A DNA stretch of 21,705 bases from an uncultured Clostridium sp. (lineage in GTDB: Bacteria; Bacillota; Clostridia; TANB77; CAG-508), in contig USAE01000026.1 in the NCBI GenBank assembly GCA_900552655.1, positions 1 to 21,705 on the forward strand. Reading direction: 5' to 3'. The translations under genes were made by a program, and so were the position numbers. Positions 8,480 to 15,044 of this stretch are shown one piece after another. The notes under the pieces are model-generated. The model saw nothing but the letters and a program-made list of their open reading frames with translations, made no database searches and was not told the DNA's origin. The stretch's first letter is position 1. Each line of letters opens with the position of its first letter.

Positions 8480-10756
8480 TTATTGGTTTGTTCCGTCATT
8501 GTCAGTAGATAATATTAATTTTACAATTGTACCTTCTTCAACAGCAGTATCTACCATTATACTTTGGCTTACAACTGTGCCAGAACCTTCGGAAGTAATA
8601 TTTATATTATTAGCTTTAGCCATGTTCTCTGCTTGTGAAAGTGATTTACCTTTAAAATCTGGTACTTTTACCGAAACTCTTGTATCATTTTCTGCTGAAT
8701 ATAAAACTATAATAGATTTTTTAGGAATGCTAGAACCAGGCTTTGGATTTTGGTCTGTTATTAATGTTGTATTTTTATCACCACTAATATTAATTTTTGT
8801 ATTAAAACCAGCCTGTTTTAATATTTTTTCTGCTTCTGTAACAGTTTTATTTCTAATATCTGGAACAGTTACATAACTTGTATTTTCTTCTACAGGAGAT
8901 GTAGGAGTTTGTATGTTGCTAGAATTTATACCTAAGATAGGTAAAATTTCAGTTAACATTTGAGAGATTACAGGTCCACAAACTTGACCTCCTTGGTGAC
9001 TACCTTGTCCATTAGGATTTGGGTTATGTATAGCCATTAGTAAACAAATTTCTGGCTTTTCGGTAGGAGCAATTGCAACATATGAAGCAATATAACCTTC
9101 ATCTTCACGCCCAGCTTGTGGCTCAGATGTACCAGTTTTACCACCTATAGAATAACCTTCAACTTTAGCAAGTCTTCCAGAACCATCGTCTACTACTGAT
9201 TTCATTAAATCTCTCATTCTTTCAGAAGTAGATTTAGAAATAACTTGTCTTACTTGAACAGGTTCTATATCTGTAGTAGTGCCAGTTTCTGGGTTTATAA
9301 TTTGTTTTACAATTCTTGGTTTCATTAAAACTCCATCATTAGCTATTGCTGAAATAGCAGATACTAATTGGATAGGTGTAATGGTAAATCTTTGCCCAAA
9401 AGACATGGTTGCAAGTTCTACATCGTTGACATCTTCTAGTTCCCAATATGTACTACTAGCTTCTTGAGGCAAATCTATATTAGTTTTATTAAAAAAGCCA
9501 AATGCTTCATAATATTTATATAATGTAGGAGCACCTATTCTTTGACCCAACTGCATAAGTGAAGGGTTACAAGAAACTTGAAGAGCTTGTCTTAATGTTT
9601 TAGTGCCTTTATGACCTTGTGTCCAACAGCTAATTTTTCTATCTGCAACAACATAAACACCATCACAGTAAAAATCACCAGCAACATCTTCAGATGTAAT
9701 ATTTTCTTCTAAAGCAACAGCAGCAGTTATTAACTTATATGGTGAACCAGGTTCATAAGGTGAAGAAATTACATCATTTTTCCACATACTGTATAATTCG
9801 TTAGACTGTGTAGCAGAGTCTAATTTGTCCCATGTACTTTTTAATTCATCTGTATTTGGTTCGAATGGAGTATTTAAATTATAATCTGGATAACACGCCA
9901 TTCCCAAAACGTCTCCAGTACTAGGTGCTAATGCAACAACTGTACCACTGTCAGCATGGTTTTCTTCGACAGCCTGTTTTAAATATTTTTCTAAAATAGT
10001 TTGAATATTAAAATCTAATGTTAAGACAATATCACTACCATTTTCCGCAGGAATATAAGTTTGGTTACTATCTGGAATTTCTTCCCTAATTGCATCTGTT
10101 GATGTTGTTAGTTTACCCGGAGTACCTTGCAAAACTTTATTCCAACTATCTTCTATTCCTTGAATACCTGTATTATCTGTACCACAAAAGCCTATTAAGT
10201 TAGAAGCTAAATTGTTGTAAGGATAAACTCTTTTTGTATCTTCGTCTATATTTATACCAGTACTTATTTTTTCTTCTTCCATCCAAGATTTTAATTCATC
10301 AATTTTAGTTTTATCAACTTTTTTTGCTATAGTTTGAACATTAGAAGTACTATTAACTTTTCCTAAAGTTTCATCATAATTTAATTCGAAAATATCTGAA
10401 AAAGCTTTTGCAACTTTTTCTTTCTTAGCTTTAGTTTCTTCTGGAGTATTTGCAACTATTTTTTTAGGATTAATTGTTACAGTATCTGTGGGTGTACTAA
10501 TTGCTAAGGTTTTTCCAGTAGAATCGTAAATAGTTCCCCTGCTAGTACTTATAATTTGATCTGTAGTTTGCTGATTATATGCTTTTTCCTTTAATGCAGG
10601 ACCTTGAACAAATTGAAGCCAAATAAGCCTAATTAGTAGTAACAAAAATATTATAAGCAAAGAGGCAAGTACAATTCTAAACTTCTTTACAGCTAATAAA
10701 TTAGTAGAAAACTTATTATTAGCAGATTTATATAATTTATTATTTTTCTTTTTCAT
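8480..10756 (-). CDS. Class B penicillin-binding protein with two PASTA domains (SpoVD/Pbp2B type)
   Basis: A 758-residue peptidoglycan transpeptidase. A short basic cytoplasmic tail precedes one membrane anchor (about 26-48), then a dimerisation domain beginning RGTIYD (73-78). The transpeptidase domain carries SPYK (nucleophile S338, K341), SCN (S395-N397) and KTG (K540-G542). Two PASTA domains follow at about 624-690 and 691-755, starting with VPDIRNK and VPDFKGK. It crosslinks peptide stems on the outer face of the membrane during septal or spore cortex synthesis. The length and two PASTA units resemble B. subtilis Pbp2B, while the sequence style resembles SpoVD; I cannot decide between them, as no division and cell wall cluster surrounds it. 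The Pro-Tyr in SPYK is unusual; Thr-Phe or similar is common. The start at 10756 has TTTAGGTGAT upstream. Confidence 0.93.
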   Translation of the reverse strand: MKKKNNKLYKSANNKFSTNLLAVKKFRIVLASLLIIFLLLLIRLIWLQFVQGPALKEKAYNQQTTDQIISTSRGTIYDSTGKTLAISTPTDTVTINPKKIVANTPEETKAKKEKVAKAFSDIFELNYDETLGKVNSTSNVQTIAKKVDKTKIDELKSWMEEEKISTGINIDEDTKRVYPYNNLASNLIGFCGTDNTGIQGIEDSWNKVLQGTPGKLTTSTDAIREEIPDSNQTYIPAENGSDIVLTLDFNIQTILEKYLKQAVEENHADSGTVVALAPSTGDVLGMACYPDYNLNTPFEPNTDELKSTWDKLDSATQSNELYSMWKNDVISSPYEPGSPYKLITAAVALEENITSEDVAGDFYCDGVYVVADRKISCWTQGHKGTKTLRQALQVSCNPSLMQLGQRIGAPTLYKYYEAFGFFNKTNIDLPQEASSTYWELEDVNDVELATMSFGQRFTITPIQLVSAISAIANDGVLMKPRIVKQIINPETGTTTDIEPVQVRQVISKSTSERMRDLMKSVVDDGSGRLAKVEGYSIGGKTGTSEPQAGREDEGYIASYVAIAPTEKPEICLLMAIHNPNPNGQGSHQGGQVCGPVISQMLTEILPILGINSSNIQTPTSPVEENTSYVTVPDIRNKTVTEAEKILKQAGFNTKINISGDKNTTLITDQNPKPGSSIPKKSIIVLYSAENDTRVSVKVPDFKGKSLSQAENMAKANNINITSEGSGTVVSQSIMVDTAVEEGTIVKLILSTDNDGTNQ

Positions 10757-10777
10757 AAAATCACCTAAATTTTAATA

Positions 10778-10827
10778 GGGATTAAGGGACCACCTTCGTT
10801 GGGGATGGTACTTAAAATCCCGTTAAT
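10778..10827 (-). repeat. Hairpin element E in the leader of the penicillin-binding protein gene
   Basis: GGGATTAAG (10778-10786) pairs with CTTAAAATCCC (10811-10821) with two bulged bases, and inner ACCA (10789-10792) pairs with TGGT (10806-10809). The core resembles the element after smc. It lies within the predicted 5' leader, ending about 22 nt before the start codon. Confidence 0.55.
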
Positions 10828-10829
10828 AT

Positions 10830-10862
10830 AAAATACTTAATATATTTTATATTAAGTATTTT
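10830..10862. promoter_or_regulatory. Perfect 14-bp inverted repeat over the predicted promoter
   Basis: AAAATACTTAATAT (10830-10843) and its exact reverse complement (10849-10862) flank a 5-nt centre. It could be an operator for the minus-strand gene, or a weak AU hairpin. There is no plus-strand gene before it that needs a terminator. Confidence 0.5.
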
Positions 10863-10872
10863 GTAAAATCAA
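10844..10872 (-). promoter_or_regulatory. Predicted promoter of the penicillin-binding protein gene
   Basis: Reading the minus strand, TTGATT (10872-10867) and TAAAAT (10849-10844) are 17 nt apart. The -10 lies in the centre of the inverted repeat at 10830-10862, and a leader of about 80 nt would follow. Confidence 0.45.
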
Positions 10873-10900
10873 TAAGAATATATATTTTTAAACAAAGAAT

Positions 10901-10930
10901 TTGACATAATTCTAGCAGACTTGCTATAAT
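10901..10930 (+). promoter_or_regulatory. Strong vegetative promoter of rsmA
   Basis: A consensus TTGACA (10901-10906) and a consensus TATAAT (10925-10930) are separated by 18 nt, with an extended -10 TGC just before TATAAT. This is the best promoter match in the window and gives a leader of about 27 nt. Confidence 0.85.
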
Positions 10931-10963
10931 ATAAAGGAAATTCTTAGAAAATGGAGATAAAAT

Positions 10964-11815
10964 ATGAATTTATATAATGAAACAAAATTTTTAATGGAAA
11001 AATATAATATAAAAGCAAATAAAAATTTAGGACAAAATTTTTTAGTAGATGAAAATGTTATAGAAACAGCAATAGAAAAATCTAATATAGAAAAAGATGA
11101 TTTAGTAATAGAAATAGGTCCAGGGCTTGGAACGCTTACAAAATATTTGTTAGAAAAGGCAGGAAGAGTGATTTGTGTAGAATTAGACGAAAGAATGATA
11201 AAAATATTAGAAGAAAGATTCTTTTTATATGATAATTTTGAAGTTATAAATAATGATATACTAAAGGTTGATTTAGATGAAATAATAAATAAGGCAAAAA
11301 AAGAATACAATTTAAAAAGTGCTAAAATAGTAGCTAATTTACCATATTATATAACAACACCAATAATAATGAAATTATTAGAAAATAAAGTAATGGTAGA
11401 TAGCATAACTGTAATGATCCAAAAAGAAGTTGCAGATCGTTTAGCAGAAATTCCAGGCGGTAAAAATACTGGTGCAATAACATATGCGGTGTATTACTAT
11501 GGTGAAACCGAAAAAATATTAGAAGTTCCAAAAACATCTTTTATACCAGAACCTTCTGTAATATCTGAAGTAATAAAAATAAAAATTAGAAATAGTCCAC
11601 CAGTATTTGTAAAAAATGAAAAGGCATTTTTTAATTTAATAAAAGTTGCATTTTTACAAAGAAGAAAAACATTAATGAATTCATTAACAAATAATGGAAT
11701 ATCTAATAAAGAAAATTTATTAGATATATTACATAAGTTTAATATAGATGAAAAAATAAGAAGTGAAAAATTAACAATTGAAGAGTTTGCAAAAATTGCG
11801 AATGAACTGTATTAA
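10964..11815 (+). CDS. rsmA: 16S rRNA dimethyladenosine transferase RsmA (KsgA)
   Basis: A 283-residue S-adenosylmethionine-dependent methyltransferase of normal length. The N-terminal signature KANKNLGQNFLVDE (17-30) leads into motif I IEIGPGLGTLT (49-59). The acidic ribose-binding motif CVELDE (71-76), motif NNDIL (96-100, D98) and the catalytic NLPYYIT (125-131) follow. A C-terminal helical domain includes FLQRRKT. It dimethylates two adjacent adenines in the 3' terminal hairpin (helix 45) of 16S rRNA as a late step in small-subunit assembly; its loss gives kasugamycin resistance. A TGGAG site precedes the ATG. It is transcribed alone from a near-consensus promoter. The often adjacent rnmV is not seen here. 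Confidence 0.97.
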   Translation: MNLYNETKFLMEKYNIKANKNLGQNFLVDENVIETAIEKSNIEKDDLVIEIGPGLGTLTKYLLEKAGRVICVELDERMIKILEERFFLYDNFEVINNDILKVDLDEIINKAKKEYNLKSAKIVANLPYYITTPIIMKLLENKVMVDSITVMIQKEVADRLAEIPGGKNTGAITYAVYYYGETEKILEVPKTSFIPEPSVISEVIKIKIRNSPPVFVKNEKAFFNLIKVAFLQRRKTLMNSLTNNGISNKENLLDILHKFNIDEKIRSEKLTIEEFAKIANELY

Positions 11816-11881
11816 AAAATTGTAATTGCTAATTAAAAGTGAGCAAAATGAAAATTGTCTATATTCAATTAACAATTACTA

Positions 11882-11904
11882 AATAATTTAGTAGCTAAAT
11901 TATT
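11882..11904 (+). terminator. AU-rich hairpin after rsmA, possible weak terminator
   Basis: AATAATTTAG (11882-11891) pairs perfectly with CTAAATTATT (11895-11904) across a 3-nt loop. It lacks a clean T run, so termination is uncertain. A second imperfect stem lies just before it (TAATTG near 11824 with CAATTA near 11874). Confidence 0.35.
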
Positions 11905-11905
11905 A

Positions 11906-11934
11906 TTGCCAAAGATATATTAAAATGATATAAT
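11906..11934 (+). promoter_or_regulatory. Predicted promoter of the sortase operon
   Basis: TTGCCA (11906-11911) and TATAAT (11929-11934) are spaced by 17 nt, upstream of an AGGGAGGT ribosome site and the ATG at 11969. Confidence 0.7.
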
Positions 11935-11968
11935 AATTTTGTATAAAAGATAAGAAAGGGAGGTAAAC

Positions 11969-12712
11969 ATGAATCAAATTCTGGTCACGGAAAAATTGTA
12001 TATAACACCGGAAATAAAGCGAAAAAAGAAAGTTTACAAATTCGAATTTTTTATTTCACTTGTAATAGTTTGTGTCTTATCTTCTTATTACATATATGCA
12101 GAGTACAATAAAAACAAAGATGAAGCTGTTTCACAAGATATATTAGCACAAGCAAATATAGTGGGAGAAGACCAAACAACAAAAACTCAAGATAAGCTAG
12201 TTGTAATGCTGAATAATGATGTAAATACTATAGCAGAAGATGCAGAGGTAGAAAACTTAAACTTAGACGAAGAAACAAAAAGTGTATTAAATAAGGAGTT
12301 TGTAACTTCAGATGGAAATGTATATAAACCGATAGCAACTATTAGGATTCCAAAAATTAATATATATTATCCAATTCTTTCAGACACAACAGAAGAATTA
12401 CTAAAAAAAGCTCCTACTAAGTTTTGGGGAGCTGATCCAAACGAAGTTGGTAATTTTTGTATAGCTGGTCATAATTATAGAAATAAAAAATTCTTTAGTA
12501 AAGTCCCAACTCTTACTAATGGTGATATAATAGAAATTACAGACACAAAGGGAAGAATGGTAAAATATACTGTTTATAACAAATATAATGTTACAGAAGA
12601 TGATATGACGCCAACTAGCCCACTAACAAATGGGAGAAAAGATATTACATTAATAACTTGTACAGATGATTCAAAGGAAAGAGTAATAGTGAAAGCAACA
12701 GAGGTGTTATAA
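11969..12712 (+). CDS. Sortase (cysteine transpeptidase), class not certain
   Basis: A 247-residue membrane-anchored transpeptidase. A 25-residue basic cytoplasmic N-terminus is followed by one membrane segment (about 27-46), an acidic linker to about 110, and the sortase barrel. The catalytic triad is visible: H168 in IAGHNYRN, C231 in TLITCTDD and R238 in KERVIV. It would cleave sorting signals of surface proteins outside the membrane and join them to the cell wall or to each other. The single N-terminal anchor fits class A or D topology; I do not see features that fix the class. No substrate with an LPxTG-like tail is in the window, so its target is unknown. An AGGGAGGT site precedes the ATG, and the stop overlaps the next start by one base, so it is co-translated with the DUF951 gene. 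Confidence 0.92.
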   Translation: MNQILVTEKLYITPEIKRKKKVYKFEFFISLVIVCVLSSYYIYAEYNKNKDEAVSQDILAQANIVGEDQTTKTQDKLVVMLNNDVNTIAEDAEVENLNLDEETKSVLNKEFVTSDGNVYKPIATIRIPKINIYYPILSDTTEELLKKAPTKFWGADPNEVGNFCIAGHNYRNKKFFSKVPTLTNGDIIEITDTKGRMVKYTVYNKYNVTEDDMTPTSPLTNGRKDITLITCTDDSKERVIVKATEVL

Positions 12713-12888
12713 TGGAATATAATGTAGGAGATATAGTAAGAACTAAAAAGCCACACCCATGTGGAAGTAAATTGTGGAAAATAACAAGAGTTGGTATAGA
12801 CTTTGGCTTAAAATGCGAAGGATGTGGACATTTTATATTAGTTGAAAGGCAAAAGGCTTTAAAAATGATAACGAAGAAAATGAATTAA
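12712..12888 (+). CDS. DUF951 family small zinc-ribbon-like protein
   Basis: A 58-residue cytoplasmic protein. It begins MEYNVGDIVRTKKPHPCGS and contains CEGCGHFILVER, matching the DUF951 family of Gram-positive bacteria, whose members are usually about 60-70 residues. C17 together with C35, C38 and the nearby histidines H15 and H40 could bind one zinc ion; the fold suggests a small beta barrel with possible nucleic acid binding, which is my inference. Its function is not known. The ATG overlaps the sortase stop in TAATG, and GAGGTG inside the sortase end serves as ribosome site. The strong terminator that follows closes the operon. Confidence 0.88.
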   Translation: MEYNVGDIVRTKKPHPCGSKLWKITRVGIDFGLKCEGCGHFILVERQKALKMITKKMN

Positions 12889-12914
12889 AGATTTAGATAT
12901 ATTTCTAAAGCGTT

Positions 12915-12959
12915 AAAAAGAAAGTAGGCACAAATACTTGTGTTATACTTTCTTTTTTT
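12915..12959 (+). terminator. Intrinsic terminator of the sortase-DUF951 operon
   Basis: AAAAAGAAAGTA (12915-12926) pairs with TACTTTCTTTTT (12946-12957), with an inner stem CACAA/TTGTG (12929-12933 with 12938-12942). A run of seven T ends at 12959. Confidence 0.9.
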
Positions 12960-12961
12960 GC

Positions 12962-13011
12962 ATAGTAGGAAATCTTTTCTGGCAGGAGAAATTTCTGTAG
13001 TAAAGAATTAT
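12962..13011 (+). repeat. 50-nt structured element, copy A
   Basis: The element starts ATAGTAGGAAA, forms a 12-position hairpin (12969-12980 with 12984-12995, one mismatch and two G-U pairs) and ends AGAATTAT. It aligns without gaps to copy B at 17377-17426 with 41 of 50 positions identical. It begins 2 nt after the T tract of the preceding terminator and lies about 190 nt before the next gene. I do not recognise it as a named RNA family. Confidence 0.75.
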
Positions 13012-13060
13012 GATATGACTAAAATTTTGCAATAGAGCAAATTTAGGAACAACTTTTAAC

Positions 13061-13089
13061 TTGAGAATGTAGCGAAATTATGCTAAAAT
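13061..13089 (+). promoter_or_regulatory. Predicted promoter of the gene at 13205
   Basis: TTGAGA (13061-13066) and TAAAAT (13084-13089) are 17 nt apart, with extended -10 bases TGC. The leader to the ATG is about 110 nt. Nothing else clear is seen in 13090-13204 apart from a 14-codon open frame that I do not trust. Confidence 0.6.
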
Positions 13090-13204
13090 GTTTAAGACTT
13101 CTAAGTTTTGCTAATCTTTAAATAAGAGTTTATTAAAAGAAAGGATGATGTACAGAAAAGAAGATTGTAACTCGTTAACTGTGATTTTATAAAAGGGGAA
13201 TAAT

Positions 13205-14299
13205 ATGATAATAATTTCTACTCGGGAGCAAAAAGCTCAAAACGTTATATTAAACGCTTTATTTAATATAACAAATTTAACTATTCGCATAGATGGCGAA
13301 TTGATAATTTCATTAAACGAAGAGGATGAAACTATCAAAATTTTTCTAAGCTTATTACATCAGAATCTTGTTGGTTCGGTTGAATTTAGGTATGAAGAAG
13401 AACCAAAGCCTACGGACGAAGATTTGCCAAAAGTGGAAAAATCATGTGTAATTGATGCAGAAACACATGAAAAACAAAATACACAAGATAAGCAGAAAGA
13501 ACAAGTTTCAAATGTGATAAATAAAACTCCAAGTGGAATTGTTAGAGACTTCTTTAAAGAAAACGAAAACAAGTTTTTTACAATTAAAGAAGTGTCTGAC
13601 ATTACAGGGCTTAAATATCCAACTGTTGCCGGAGTAATAAGGTCTATATACTTGAAAAGTAAATTTTTAGTTAGAACCGAAGATAAGAAATATGGACATA
13701 TAGATCCAGAACAAGTACAAGAAAAAAACAGCAGTGAGCATATGTCAAATGCTGGAGAACAGGAGCAGGAAGAGTCCGGCAGTGAGCCTACGTTAAAAGT
13801 GGAGGTACAGGTCCAAGAGAAGCCAAGTAGTGAGTCTATATTAAATGTGGAAGAGCAGATTCAAGAGGAATCAAGCAATATTACATTAACTGTAGAAGAA
13901 AAATTGAAAATAATGAAAGAGTTATTTTCAAAAGAACGAAACTTGGACGTACTCCGATATATCTTTCCAGGCAAAGGAAGTTTTGTTGTGAGTTTAGCGC
14001 AAAAAAAATTTATAGGAGAAGCTCAAGAAGATTTAACAAGAATAATAAGAACTCTGAGCGAATTGGAAGTGATAACATTTGACGAGGAATTTAAAGGTGG
14101 AAGATATTTTATCAATCCAAGATGGAGATTATGGGTATTTTTATTCTTAAAAGGGAAACCACAAACAAAAGAATCAATTAAGTATGAAATATCTATGAGT
14201 GATTCCGAACTGCAAGAAAATATAAAACAGGCAGTAAGTGAAAATATAATAATAGAAACACAGAAAGAAGGGAAACGACCAACTTATTCCGTACTTTAA
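13205..14299 (+). CDS. Unrecognised protein with winged-helix-like region and 16-residue tandem repeats
   Basis: I do not recognise this 364-residue soluble protein. Residues 1-75 look like a small alpha/beta domain. Residues about 108-165 (from TPSGIVRDFF through DITGLKYPTVAGVIRSIYLKS) have the pattern of a winged-helix DNA-binding unit. An acidic, low-complexity linker at 171-233 consists of four imperfect 16-residue units (48 bp each, the last 15 residues) based on VQEKxSSExxLNVEEQ. The C-terminal part (about 234-364) is helical, ends in another winged-helix-like segment, and contains the aromatic stretch NPRWRLWVFLFLKG. A regulatory or scaffold role is a guess. The start has AAGGGGA 5 nt upstream. 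It is a single gene, preceded by structured element A and ended by a bidirectional terminator. Confidence 0.85.
   Translation: MIIISTREQKAQNVILNALFNITNLTIRIDGELIISLNEEDETIKIFLSLLHQNLVGSVEFRYEEEPKPTDEDLPKVEKSCVIDAETHEKQNTQDKQKEQVSNVINKTPSGIVRDFFKENENKFFTIKEVSDITGLKYPTVAGVIRSIYLKSKFLVRTEDKKYGHIDPEQVQEKNSSEHMSNAGEQEQEESGSEPTLKVEVQVQEKPSSESILNVEEQIQEESSNITLTVEEKLKIMKELFSKERNLDVLRYIFPGKGSFVVSLAQKKFIGEAQEDLTRIIRTLSELEVITFDEEFKGGRYFINPRWRLWVFLFLKGKPQTKESIKYEISMSDSELQENIKQAVSENIIIETQKEGKRPTYSVL
13715..13903 (+). repeat. 48-bp in-frame tandem repeat, about four units
   Basis: Units at 13715-13762, 13763-13810, 13811-13858 and 13859-13903 (last one three bases short) encode 16-residue repeats that share QEE/QEK, S-S-E and a closing VEEQ. 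They form a flexible acidic linker between the two folded halves of the protein. Confidence 0.8.
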
Positions 14300-14317
14300 T
14301 ATGTTAAATTAGCATAT

Positions 14318-14354
14318 AAAATAGCCGAGGGTTATAAAAACTCTCGGCTATTTT
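14318..14354. terminator. Bidirectional intrinsic terminator between the 13205 gene and engB
   Basis: A 16-bp stem with one G-T pair (14318-14333 with 14339-14354; core ATAGCCGAG) encloses a 5-nt loop. The stem ends in A4 on one side and T4 on the other, so it can work for both converging transcripts. Confidence 0.9.
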
Positions 14355-14382
14355 CATGAGAATATAATAATTTTAATAAGAA

Positions 14383-14967
14383 TTAAAAAATATATTTTTC
14401 TATTTCTTCCCACACACTTTCTGTATAAATTTTTCTTTCAGAAGAAAAAGGCAAAGTAGTAATATCACCAATAGGATTTAATACAGATTGTATATCTTCT
14501 TTTGCTTTATCAACTTTAGTTACAGCAATTTTATCTGCCTTATTAGCAATAATTATAAATGGAATTTTACTACTAATTATATAATTATACATAAGTTTAT
14601 CATTTTCTGTAGGTTTATGTCTTATATCAACTAAAAATATTATTAATGAAATTTGTTTTCTTTTATGCAAATATTCTTCTATAAAATTTCCTACAATTAC
14701 CTGTTCTTTTTTTGACATTTTGCTGTAGCCATATCCAGGTAAATCTACAAAATAAAATTTAGAATCTATATTGTAAAAATTTATTTGTCTGGTTTTGCCA
14801 GGCTCACTACTGGTTTTTGCTAGTTTTTTTCTATTAATTAAAGTATTTATAAACGAAGATTTACCAACATTAGATTTACCAACTAATACAACTTCCGGTA
14901 AATTTGTTGAAGGATATTGCTTTGGACCAACAGCAGAAATTTCAAATTTTGGTTCTTTTACTATCAT
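14383..14967 (-). CDS. engB: Ribosome assembly GTPase EngB (YsxC/YihA)
   Basis: A 194-residue single-domain GTPase of the TrmE-Era-EngA-EngB group, normal in length. Motifs: G1 GKSNVGKSS (30-38), G2 threonine T59 in PGKTRQINFY, G3 DLPGYG (75-80), G4 NKAD (142-145), and a G5-like FSS near the C-terminus. It binds late intermediates of the 50S subunit and is essential in many Bacillota. A TAAGGAG site precedes the ATG at 14967. It lies 77 nt after serS on the same strand; that gap holds a possible minus-strand TATAAT (15003-14998) flanked by the repeats ATAGCTA and TAGCTAT, so it may be transcribed both from serS and from its own promoter. It is not linked to lonA or clpX here. Confidence 0.96.
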   Translation of the reverse strand: MIVKEPKFEISAVGPKQYPSTNLPEVVLVGKSNVGKSSFINTLINRKKLAKTSSEPGKTRQINFYNIDSKFYFVDLPGYGYSKMSKKEQVIVGNFIEEYLHKRKQISLIIFLVDIRHKPTENDKLMYNYIISSKIPFIIIANKADKIAVTKVDKAKEDIQSVLNPIGDITTLPFSSERKIYTESVWEEIEKYIF

Positions 14968-15044
14968 AAAAATTCTCCTTACTTCTAAATATACTATATT
15001 ATAGCTATTATTCTATTTTTAAAGTTTTTAGCTATATTAAGACG

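Noticed and set aside
13148..13192. A 14-codon open frame (MYRKEDCNSLTVIL) ending just before the ribosome site of the gene at 13205, as a leader peptide.
   Set aside because: Its AAAGG site is only 3-4 nt from the ATG and the peptide has no run of regulatory codons or paired terminator.
13715..13903. Repeat array as a possible CRISPR locus.
   Set aside because: Units are contiguous, diverged, in frame and without spacers, so it is a coding tandem repeat.
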